A stretch of DNA of 64,000 nucleotides, taken from NCBI GenBank assembly GCA_002205965.3, contig NADL03000662.1:744001-808000 (forward strand), given 5' to 3'. Under the pieces are notes generated by a model. That model was not told the origin of the DNA, searched no databases, and worked only from the letters and a program-made list of their open reading frames with translations. Position numbers and translations under genes: made by a program. The stretch is from Kappaphycus alvarezii (lineage: Eukaryota; Rhodophyta; Florideophyceae; Gigartinales; Solieriaceae). Shown in pieces: positions 37,087-46,699 of the stretch; within the stretch, counting starts at the first letter, position 1, and each line of letters begins with the position of its first letter.

Positions 37087-37499
37087 GAGCAAACCTACTG
37101 GTGCGCTAAAATTTAGATCATATTTACAGATATAGAAATAAAAATAGAGCCGTTTGGGCTGGCAAACCTACCGGTGAGTTGCTAAAATCGATCCGTTTTT
37201 GCCGTGAACGGTCCAATACTCGAGTCTCACTCAACAGGAGCCAACCAGTCGCAATGAGTCCAGCGTTTACCAATAATGCAAACCATACAACAGAATGACG
37301 CACCTTAAGTGATAACCCATCTGAAGTCCTCAACGAAATTCAGAGGCAATCTATGTTCTTGCCTCTCAAATACCTTCCTCTCTTGCTCCGAACACTTTCT
37401 CTTAATGTTTGACCCCATTGAGGCAGCGGCTTCCTGAAAGCTCTATCAGCTGCTCTCGCGGCATCAACTGCTGCTGTTGCAGCTATTCAAAAGCCGCAA

Positions 37500-38475
37500 A
37501 AAAAGAAGAACTACGAAGGAAGGAAGAAGGTATCACGAAACATCATTCGAGGAGAAAGCAGTTGGCTTCGTGACTATCTGGGATTCAAACCCATCTACAA
37601 CCTTCGTAGTTTTCGACGAAGATTCAGAGTTCCTCGCGGTATGTTTTTAAAGCTTCATCACGATCTGACTACCCATTTTCCTCTCATTTGGCGTCAGCAG
37701 AAAGATGCTGCTAGTAAACCAGGAATACCCTCCGAAATCAAGGTTCTTGCCTGTCTTCGAGTGTTGGGAACTGGCAAATCATTCGATGATATTGACGATG
37801 CCACGCGAATGGCACACACACAATGTTTCTGAGTTGCAACGTATTCAAGAAGGCTACAGTGATTATGGGTTCAGAGGTTGTGTAGGCGCTGTTGATTGTT
37901 GCAAAATTGTTTGGAATAACTGACCCCACCAGCTCAAGTGTCAGTATCATAACACGAAAGAAGGGAAATTAGCAACTATTCAGGTTGAAATTTGGTGAGA
38001 TCGCGATCTATACTTGTGGAACTGGTTTGCGGGACGGTGTGGTACAAATAATGAAAAGTCAATGCTCGCAGTTTCTCCTCTGTTCACTTCTATTCTGAGC
38101 GATATATGTAGATTCTGCTTACTAACTGACTATCGGATTCATGGGTCATCACGCGCACGTACCTTGCCGTACTTACCGGTCGATGTAATATATCCTGAAT
38201 GGACTATATTTGCCAAGCCGATCCATGACCCTGCGAATGAGGGGGAGCAGCTGTATACCAAAATTCAAGAAGCTCTCCGAAAGGACATTGAGAGAGCTTT
38301 TGGTGTCATTCAAGCACGCTTTCAAGTTTTGAGCCGCGAGTCTCTCCTATGGTTTAAGAATGATATCATTTATATGAGTGAAACATGTGTCATATTCCAT
38401 AATATGTTGGTCAGGATGAATAAAGTAGGCATTTTTCAGGACGATGTCTCTGAGGAGAGCGAGGTTTTGATTTGA
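37500..38475 (+). pseudogene. PIF/Harbinger DDE transposase of H1, internally deleted
   Basis: The readable order is a basic N-terminal part (SWLRDYLGFKPIYNLRSFRR), RFRVPRGMFLKLHHDL, and EIKVLACLRVLGTGKSFDDI. A frame change and a gap follow at about 37830, where roughly 60 residues of the family are missing. Then come FRGCVGAVDCCKIVW with the first Asp, YHNTKEGKLATIQVEIW, GTNNEKSMLAVSPLF with GAA (Glu, 38053-38055) at the second catalytic position, LTDYRIHG, and RKDIERAFGVIQARFQVL with the final Glu. Single stops at 37921 and 37996 add to the damage. H2 differs in sequence but has the same second-position change. Confidence 0.82.
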
Positions 38476-39386
38476 TTACGGAACTTTATGATGAGTAGCA
38501 CGCCCAATCTCTGGAGCGAGGGAATGAGAATGCCGAGCTAGCGGAGGGCTTGGCTGCACAGGCATCTGAAGAAGGGGGAGCAGATATCGAATCCATGCAA
38601 ATCCGAGAGAGCTTTTTGACGTCCTCTATGGGTTTTCAAGCTCTCCAACAAGACCTGGTTTGCTCTGCACAGCAACGGCGACGGCGACGGCGACAGACAC
38701 AGACATTCGTTTAGGCCTTGCACAGTAGAACAAGAAATAACAGAATATCTAGGACTGCGTTTAGCGACAGTGCCTTAAATCTATGCTCTATTGCTTGAAA
38801 ACATGAGCCATATCCCCACTCCTCCTGTAGAACTCAAGAAACGCAGGAGACAGAATCATCTGTTGCATTTTGACTCTTTCCTGCCGCAGTAAAGGTGTAC
38901 AGGAATCCTGTGCACTGGCCTGGCGTATTACACCTTCCCAAACCCTGCTTTGCCTTAGTTCTGACCCAAGTATAGACCTGATGCACCATTTTTAAGTAAA
39001 GCATGTGTGGTTTCTCTGGGTTTCAGAACTCAAGTCGCTGGTGTGCGGGAGTCTTGTATCGGAATAGCACGAGCAAAATGGAAACCGCCATGTAGGAGAG
39101 TCCTTCAGACGAGTGTTTAGTTTTAGGACTACACTTTGGCTCAAATATCACTGGCATCACTGAAGGTAGCGATAGGGCTAGGCAAAACTGCTCTAGTGTG
39201 CGTTGTTTATCTCAATCTTGTTGGGCAAGTTCCCCATAATCTTGGATAAGAAATTGGTGTCTCATTCTGCTTTATCTTCCTTTGAGAACAGAAAGAACTT
39301 CCTAAGAATGATTTCATTGAGAGCTACTTCATGTTTTATTCTACTATTTTCTACTGACCTTAATCACCATCTTCCTCACCACTACT

Positions 39387-40655
39387 TCACTCATTCTCAT
39401 TGAGAACCTGAGCCCCGCTATCGAAGTTTCTATCCTCTTCCGGCGGAATAGTTCCTTCATCACCCTCTGACTCCTCGCACCCCCTCCTGCTACGCTTTTC
39501 CTGTACTCTCATGCGCCTTGCGTTCATTACATCCCTCATTATCTCCTTGAAGTCCTCAGATTCCGGAGGCAAGAGCTTTAAAAGCTGCAAGTCAGCATTG
39601 GTGTCATGCTCCTCCTCTTTTCTCTGGACTGAACGAAGCAAGATTTTGTTCCCCTCTTCCATGCTTTTCTTGATATCAGCGAGAACAATGCCAAGTTTCT
39701 CTTTGTCTGCGCATTACTTATATTCCATTTTCCTCCTCTTAACGCCTACTGGACGGGTCTCATTCTCTGCCTGTACCACTTCGGCCACAGGACCCCCGCG
39801 GCCATCGCTGCCGCCACATCTTCTTCATGAACAACAATGCTGGACTGATTTAAAAACCCTTGAGCTACGTCTTTACTACTGGCACAGCGAACGTGACCAG
39901 CAGAATTGCTCTCATTGGATCCGAGAGGTGGCGATTTACAAGGTGACTTTGCCTGCCTCTTTGCGCAGTCGTCCGCAAACTTGTCCTGCTGGCAAAGAAA
40001 GTCGGCTACAGCGACGAACTTGAAAGGCGGCGCTGTACATAAGAACCCCATCAGAGCCTTTGCTACCCGCCTTCTTCCTGTACTGCTCCTGAGCCAATTC
40101 CTCCAGATCGTCCGCATTTGCTCCAGAGATGTTCATTGACCGTACTTTCATTCACGCTGCAATAAAATGCTGGCCTTCACGTGCGAGCCTCTGCCACGTG
40201 CTACACAATGAGCTAGCAGTACGGTCTATGTTGTACTTTCTCTGGCAGAAAGAAGCGATCCCGTTTCACAAGGTAGGCTCATTCTGATTGCAGCCCTTTC
40301 CCGACTGCTCAATCCAAGCCTTTTCCAGGCCTAGTGCTCCTTCCTCCGTAAACGCCTTTCCCCTTCCCCGCTTTTTTCCAGCAATCGTTTCCTCCGTTGC
40401 ACCAACGCCCCTGCCACGGGATCCCCTCCCTCTGCCTCTCTTACCTCCCCTTCCTCTACTGTTCGCAGCTGGCGATCGAGACGGAAAACTCTCGGATTGA
40501 ATCTGGGGTGGTCGACTCTCCGCCCTCTGAGCTAGATTGGCAGTAGTACCACAGACATCAAAGGAATTGCCAAGGCTCTCAGTTTCCAAGTCAAACCCAG
40601 CCAAAGAGGAATACTGGTCGCTGCAACAAAGCAGCAGGCTGCATTGTTGCAGCAA
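39387..40655 (-). pseudogene. SANT/Myb-like accessory protein of Harbinger H1
   Basis: Read downward from 40655, a Ser/Gly/Arg-rich leader leads to RGKAFTEEGALGLEKAWIEQ, the start of the SANT/Myb-like domain. A TGA at 40266-40268 interrupts before FCQRKYNI and SLCSTWQRLAREGQHFIAA, which complete the helical domain. Further on come a Lys/Ser-rich linker, the family signature ETRPVGVKRRK (around 39745), an acidic coiled-coil (KLGIVLADIKKSMEEGNKIL) and a Glu-rich tail ending at 39387. One more stop and a short frame excursion near 40020 break it. The role would be the same as that of the H2 accessory protein. Confidence 0.65.
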
Positions 40656-41290
40656 CCAGTATTTGCCGCACTGTGTTTTGTTTAAAACAGGTAGACGTAA
40701 GCCGAAGTTTGTACTTGGCCTTTATTTGCGAAAGAAGTAAAGCTCTGTCAATCTGGGGGTTGCGACTGTGATGTGATTCAAGACCTTTTTGTTGGTTCCT
40801 TGCTTGGTATATGACTGTTTAAAATTGCGAGAACGATTGCAGGGGTTTATGTCTTCCGTATGGCCAGCTTCGAACAAAACGGGCAGACACTTCTCGTTTA
40901 AAATCGAGATACGTTATGTACTGGCGATGCTTCCCAGTATCAAAAAGGCGCCAGAGAAGTACAACGGTTGACAGAGGAACAGATGTTTCATTTGGCGGTC
41001 AAAAAAGCGCAAACTACCCTGAGGGAGGCTTCCGGAGCAAGAATGAAACGTTCACATATAGCGCTTACGTTCTAATTGGCCGAAAGGGAGATTAATTTCG
41101 GTTAATTCCGGCCAGCCGGTGCGCTATTTCCATATCTATATTGTTCTCAAATAGAAATACATATAGCGCTAGATCTAAAATTTAGAGCCGAAATTAGCCG
41201 GATAGCGCACCGGTAGGTTTGCATTTGGACGACAAGAGCGCTAAAATTCTGCTCAGAAATTGAAATAGCGCACCGGTTGATTTGCTCTTA

Positions 41291-41400
41291 CAGAACGAGA
41301 ATCTATCGGCGCATTAGTTACACGATCTGGTCTTCTCTGGCAAACGCTATCGTGTCCCGCTTGCGTGTTCACGTGGCCGACGTGGACCACCCTTGTTAGC
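41291..41400 (+). mobile_element. LINE copy L3, right part
   Basis: Continues the frame from 37086: RTRIYRRISYTIWSSLANAI, then SRLRVHVADVDHPC, ending at a TAG at 41396-41398. This is the conserved LINE tail found in all other copies. Its continuity with the left part establishes the insertion order. Confidence 0.85.
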
Positions 41401-41660
41401 ACTTGGCCAACAACATAGTCGAAAGCCTCGATATTGATGCAGTAAAGTGCTAGGTATTCAGTCATGCGTTTCTGCTGGAATACGGTACAATATAATAATG
41501 GGGGGAAATTGGGGTGTTTTAATTAAAATTAAAAAAAGGTTTTGCCCATGTTGCAAAGCTCATCAAATAATACCATTATGTGGATACTGTACTGTTTCAT
41601 TTGATCAGGTCGCTAATTTTTCGGGCAATGCTACACTATACGGGGCAAAAAGGTGGACGC

Positions 41661-41704
41661 GCAGTACAGTATGGTACGATAGTACGTACAGTACAGTACT
41701 GTAA
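41661..41704. repeat. Cluster of GTACAGTAC motifs upstream of the BTB gene
   Basis: Contains GCAGTACAGTATGG, then AGTACGTACAGTACAG and TACTGTAA, overlapping copies of a 9-bp motif whose reverse complement is GTACTGTAC. It lies about 280 bp upstream of the BTB start codon. Similar clusters occur at 13440, 29340, 47050, 59587, 62443 and 62577. Confidence 0.7.
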
Positions 41705-41985
41705 TGCAAATTTGAATTAGGGGTGCAATGGAGTTTGTGGGACATTTTTATTGTCAGTACAGTAATCAAGCCATCCATAAACCTCGCCGTTATTTTTTCC
41801 TCACCACGGGAAAACATGCACCTTCCCATTTTTCCATGAACGATCCGCCCGCTTGTCATATTTAACGGCGATCGAAAAAGTAGCAGTTCCCCCTCCCAAC
41901 GATCTTCCCACTCTTTCCACACCCAAACGGTTCATCCTCCACCCCACCCACTAATTTTCTCAATCCTCGCCATTCACCATCCACA

Positions 41986-43555
41986 ATGCCCCAAACCGTC
42001 CCGAAAACTCTTGTAGACGCCATCCGCTCCAACCTTCTCGGCTCCATGGCTCATCACTTTGCCGATGTCACTCTAATATCCTCCGACAACGAAAGGATCC
42101 CCGCCGTTCGAGCACTTCTCGCCGTCCGCAGCGCCTACTTTCGATCCCAATTCTTTTCCGATTATGCCGATTGTTCCAATCCGAGCTCACCCTCCCTCAT
42201 CCCGCCTCTACACTCCGTCAAGTCCTCACCTATGCCTACACCGACGACTGCCCACTGTTGCACAAGGCCGAGGAGGTTGTAGCGAATCGCAAGTCCGCAA
42301 AGCGCAAACCGGATGAGGCCTTTGCAGAGCATATCCGATCTCAAGACCTCATCAATATGATTGATTTGATTATTGCCAGTGATTATTGCGGCATAAATCA
42401 ACTTGCTCTCCGTGCTGCAACGTCCCTTGGATCCATGACCCTCGTTGTTCCAAAGTTTGCGTGTTTGGTGTTGGAGGCAACCAGAAGACATCCGGGCATC
42501 AACATATTGGTCGACGAGGTTCTAGAAAAGGTTATGCGCGTGCTGCGACGCGCCCCGCACGAGTGCTTCTTGGTTGCAGACTTTCGCAGAAAGTCCAAGC
42601 GTCCCAGGGTCGACGGTCTCAATCCCTTCATTGATAGCGGTGTCCTCATGCTGGGAAGGACTCGTTGGCTCAAGTCTTGAAGGATCCCGATTTGTTTGCC
42701 AGTGAGTCGTATTTGTTTCAGGTTTTATATTTTTGGGCCACAGATGGCAAGCACCTTTCCTCCTTGAAGAAATTAAAGCCGCCAGTGAAACATACCAAAA
42801 TGGAAGAAACCGAACATGGGCGTACGATGCGAGATATCTGCGACGACACAAAAGTCGTCCCACCTATATCAACTCAGAAAGCAGATGATGATAACGAGGC
42901 ACTGGGTGCCCGCTGGAACGACGCTAGAGAGTTAGTTAAATACATCAATATGGAACGGATGAAACCGTCCTTCATCCAGGATTATGTCGAGGTTTCAGGC
43001 TTGGTCCATCACGATGTACTATTCAAGGCCTACCAGCAGCAGGCTTTGGAGGCGGAGCGTGGACGACCATTGTTTGACAGTTTTCGAGGGGGTTCCTTGT
43101 GGGATAATGGTTTGAAACTATGGGTCGAGACATCAACCACCTATGTCTCGAGGTGTTTAACATCCCCATGGTTAAGTGGAGGGAGACATGAATGGACCTT
43201 CCGCTTGGACAAGGACAGTGACTGCACGTGGTTTGGGGTAAGTGCTGTGCAACCTGACGTGGATATGTTTTTCGCAAGTACCCAGGATGGGTGGGCATAT
43301 GCCAGTCGGGGATTGTGTTCCCATAACCATAAGATGGCCAGAAGAGTGGGCCCGATGATATCGGAGGGATTCAAAGTGAAAATGGTGCTTAATCTGTTGA
43401 GACAGGGAACTCTGACAGTTCTTGTTGAGGGAACTGAATCAAGTTATTTGGCATTTGATCGTCTCAAGTTGGAGGCAAAGCAATTTAAACCCACTGTCTA
43501 CTTGAAACGCCCCGCCTCCGTAACTTTGGTGTCGGAGAAGCACACCATGGAGTAA
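41986..43555 (+). CDS. BTB-BACK protein with SPRY-like C-terminus, two apparent frame breaks
   Basis: Proteins of this layout usually bind a Cul3 ubiquitin ligase through the BTB domain and a substrate through the C-terminus. The start ATG at 41986 has a good context (CCACAATGCC). The BTB domain shows MAHHFADVTLISSDNERIPA and VRSAYFRSQFFSDYAD, then QVLTYAYTDDCPLL (to about 42260). Helices and the BACK domain follow: SQDLINMIDLIIASDYCGI, LVLEATRRHPGI, KDPDLFASESYLFQVLYFWA and VSGLVHHDVLFKAYQQQAL (to 43050). The last 160 residues (ETSTTYVSRC, GGRHEWTFRLDKDSDCTWFG, FASTQDGWAYASRG) resemble a SPRY-like beta sandwich. The reading frame moves back by one base near 42175 and again near 42655 without loss of domain content. 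Assembly deletions or recent inactivation are both possible, and small introns do not fit. The stop is TAA at 43553. Confidence 0.75.
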
Positions 43556-43559
43556 TGGT

Positions 43560-44880
43560 AACCCGAAAGCAGTAGCAGTCAACTTTGCACAGAGTACTGT
43601 TAGACCCTAAGGGTATACAGCTTGAAGAATCGAGCCTCTTAAGCAGAAGTTTGCGCAGCGTTAGCAACGTGGCCAGAAATTAGCATTACGACATGTAGAG
43701 GTTGTCTATAGGGCAGGGCGATCATGCAGTGGAGAAGTTTTACATTAGAAAGGTCGCTTGGATGCATAGGTTCGCTTGAGTATTTGAGTCCCCCGGGGCC
43801 CTGTTGATGTACTGAGAAGAAGCTTGAGCGTGGAATCAAATATTACACTCTGGGTAGGCACGCCGTTTGTCCTTTTCAGAAATGAGAGGAACTTTTGAAA
43901 GGGTCCTGCTCTCCTTTGGATCCGAGCCGCTTTTCTAAGTTTTAGTTGAGGGTAGCCAATCTGTGGCTGATTTGTCAATGCGAAGTGTTACACCTTAGAT
44001 GATCGTTTCGATGGGGACTTTGTCGAAACAGGCACTTTCTGGTGGGTGCGCTGCTCGTCTGCTCGACATAGAGTCAGTTAAATTGTTTCAAATAAGTCAA
44101 CTGGCTCTATGTCGAGCAGCGCATCCACCATATTTTGTTTCTCTTGCAAATCGCAAGGGTTACGACAATGCGCGGGGGTAGTCTCCGTGAAAAGAAACTA
44201 AAACATGCGCTTAGAGCTCGAGCAATACGCCAGAGGAAACGAGGATGAGGCTGTCGCTAGTACTGTACGATAGAGGCCGCAGAAAATATCAAGCCGAGCA
44301 GCTGAAAGTGAGTTGCGAACTGGATCGGCAGGGAAAGCGCAAGAGGAGCTGACAGAGAGCAGGGGAGCAGTGGAGAAGATCCACCCAGCGAGAATTGGAG
44401 CACCGGAACCATTAATCGAACCGGCGGAGTGCAATGCCGCGTCGGTGTCAATTCCGCAAGGAGATCACGAAAAGGGGAAACTAGCGAAGGCGACGTTCAA
44501 CAAGTGGAATGCGCCACGGGTGGAGCGTCATTGAAGTCAAGACGTTCCTCGTAGCACTGAACCGAGTGGGCCAGGAAAGAGAGGGCCGCAGTTGTGGGGA
44601 GCGGACTTGCGCCCCAGTATCAGACGAGTAGCCCACACTCGGTCCTTAGGGGAGAGTAATCATCTGCGCATCACTTTTTATTTCTCTGAAAGTCTTCATG
44701 TCCTTTGCTATCAGCCTTTGAAGCACAGCGTTTACGCACAGTGCTTGCGACCAGGAATTCGACTGCCTTGCGCTGCAGTAGGTGATCTCGCGCAGCAACC
44801 TTGATCATTTCCTGGCCAAGATTCTCTCCAATGGGCAGTGCCTCCTCGATACTCTGCAAAAATTTCGCGTGCCCGATCAT
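43560..44880. other. Intergenic, with an inverted repeat
   Basis: No recognised gene. A 73-codon frame at 44313-44534 (Glu/Ala-rich, no motif) is the only frame with protein-like composition. The inverted repeat at 44041-44129 is listed separately. Confidence 0.4.
44041..44129. repeat. Imperfect inverted repeat (hairpin)
   Basis: The left arm has GGTGGGTGCGCTGCTCG followed by CTCGACATAGAGTCAGTT. The right arm, inverted, reads GGTGGATGCGCTGCTCGACA, then TAGAGCCAGTT. Apart from an 8-bp duplication (TCTGCTCG) in the left arm and two mismatches, about 31 bp pair around a 19-bp loop. It may be a tiny foldback element. Confidence 0.75.
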
Positions 44881-44883
44881 AAA

Positions 44884-45417
44884 ATGTCCACAACTCGCAA
44901 AGGCCAAAGGGGCACCTTGAGTTTACAGTCCGAGCACCCGCAACCGATATCGAAGATCGGACGGCAACGACCAATTCTCCTCATCCGCACAAGAAGCGCG
45001 CTCCCCAACCTCACACCATCAGCAGCGCAGCAGCATGAGCAAGCAACCCAGCAATGCACACGACCAAGTAACGCCGTCTGCATCGTGGCCCAACACTCCC
45101 CATCCGGCAATCCCATTGCACAATCCAGACTGCAACCAAAGAGCACCGCAAACCGATTCTGGCAGATCACAAGGCACCAACGCCCGCACATTGCAATTGG
45201 GCACAGGGAACGCACAATTGCATCCAAGGCAGGCAACCCGTCCAACTGGCATCCACACCGTCGATACGGCCGTACGCACAACACACGTCGCGTCCCACAA
45301 GCGTCGCATAGAGCCTGCGCCCGATTCCCAACCACCACACCGTCGAGTACTACCCACATCAGCTGCTGCAACCTTACCAATCGCATTTCCAGTCACAAAT
45401 CCACACCATTCGCATGA
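44884..45417 (+). CDS. Unassigned ORF, low complexity
   Basis: A 177-codon frame from an ATG at 44884, rich in Gln, His, Asn, Arg, Pro and Thr, with no recognised domain. The opposite strand is also open over much of the same stretch, so composition alone could explain it. No clear promoter or neighbour supports it. Listed because it is the longest frame between 43.6 and 49 kb. Confidence 0.2.
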   Translation: MSTTRKGQRGTLSLQSEHPQPISKIGRQRPILLIRTRSALPNLTPSAAQQHEQATQQCTRPSNAVCIVAQHSPSGNPIAQSRLQPKSTANRFWQITRHQRPHIAIGHRERTIASKAGNPSNWHPHRRYGRTHNTRRVPQASHRACARFPTTTPSSTTHISCCNLTNRISSHKSTPFA

Positions 45418-45867
45418 TCGTCTGGCCACTCTACCACCTCGCTTTCCTCAAGCGGCTCGGGAACATGGCAGCAGTGGCACGCTCACGAGTGCAAGCGACG
45501 TATAACCGGGGGGCCACGAGAGAGAACCCTATTCGACAGAGCGTACAATGCAGCAATCGACGAGAGTGCGCGCAAGTACGGCGCAGGGCGAGATGCGGAC
45601 AGCTACACGAGGGATTGCGCATGACGGAGAATGTCCACTGCATGCTACGCTGTACGTGTGCCAAAGCAGAGAGGTGATGCAGCGGGAGGTGGGCTTGCGG
45701 AGGTTATTCTGCAATAGATTTTACATGATGGTTAGTAGCATACGAGTGACGAGGCGCAACGCAAGGGGCGTACATGGAAACGGTGGACAGTGACAAGATG
45801 GCATGCGATGGTAGGCGGTCATGCCGGCGGGGCAATGCAAACTGAGGTGGGGGAGGCATGATTACAA

Positions 45868-46257
45868 ATGTCCAACGATGGTGCACACGATTGTACCGGG
45901 ACGCGAGCAAGGAAGAACCAAACACATGGACAGCCTGGTATGTACTGCACCACGATAGACACAAAACTGATGGTCAAGTTTGCAGCGCGCAACCCCGGCA
46001 AGGCAAGCTCTCCGCGGTTTGACAGGGAAACACGGGAACAAAAGCGACAAAAAGTGGTTGCCCTTCCAAAAAACGGCGGATCAACTGTCGACGCAAACGA
46101 CCTCGCGATGGTGACCCCCTTGTTACGACGGATCACGGCCACGAGGACAGATTTGCAAGTACGGAACAAGACTTTCTTAGCGACGAATTTGGCGGAGAAG
46201 CGGAGGGCACGGACCCACAACGGACAGCGTCGACGAGGGTGTGCGATTTGTGCTTGA
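45868..46257 (+). CDS. Unassigned basic ORF
   Basis: A 129-codon frame from an ATG at 45868 to a TGA at 46255. The C-terminal half is strongly basic (RRITATRTDLQVRNKTF, EKRRARTHNGQRRRGCAIC) with a Cys pair at the end. An overlapping opposite-strand frame (45819-46220) weakens the case. No family recognised. Confidence 0.25.
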   Translation: MSNDGAHDCTGTRARKNQTHGQPGMYCTTIDTKLMVKFAARNPGKASSPRFDRETREQKRQKVVALPKNGGSTVDANDLAMVTPLLRRITATRTDLQVRNKTFLATNLAEKRRARTHNGQRRRGCAICA

Positions 46258-46299
46258 GCGATAAGATGTGGGGGAATGGCGTTTGAATGGAGAGCGGCT

Positions 46300-46620
46300 T
46301 GGACGGCACGGGAGGCGCGGGAGGCGGAGGCGGTGGCGGGGGAGAGAATGGCAAAGGGGCATTGAGAGGTTGTAGAGGAGGGGAGGGGAGGTGGAGGAGA
46401 AGGGACAGGTGCGGGGTGGGGGAGGGACTTTGTGGGAGGGGGGTTGGTGGGCGGATTTGGGGGAGGAGGAGGGTGAGGAAGGAGGGGCGGTTTTGGGGGA
46501 CGTGGGGGTGGTGGTGGATTCGGTTGCGGTGGGTGCGGAATGCATGATGGTGGTGGTGGAAGGGGATGTGAGATGCAAAATGGAGAGGGTGGGTGAGGAG
46601 GTAGAGGGGAGGGGATGCCG
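46300..46620 (+). repeat. G-rich, G-quadruplex-prone strand
   Basis: The + strand is a nearly continuous run of GGGG, GGAGG and GGTGG tracts over about 300 bp. Many sets of four G-runs lie within short distance, so a G-quadruplex is possible. The complementary strand encodes a Ser/Pro/Thr-rich frame (46177-46671) that could be a gene start, but it has no domain. Confidence 0.6.
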
Positions 46621-46699
46621 TGTGGGATTATAAGTGAGTGTGATGGATGGGGAAAGGTCGGGGATGGACAAAGGGGGCTCGGCGGTGGTGAAAATATGA

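Larger units (their letters stand above)
37087..41287 (+). mobile_element. PIF/Harbinger element H1 nested in a LINE
   Basis: The 4201-bp insertion lies between TTA at 37084-37086 and TTA at 41288-41290. The left end reads GAGCAAACCTACTGGTGCGC and the right end, inverted, GAGCAAATCAACCGGTGCGC. Inside the right end a second inverted copy of the same terminus (CAAACCTACCGGTGCGC, 41205-41222) follows, and a partial one (GGCAAACCTACCGGTG) lies near 37160 on the left. Transposase (+) and SANT/Myb-like protein (-) converge. Excision restores the LINE frame. Confidence 0.9.
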
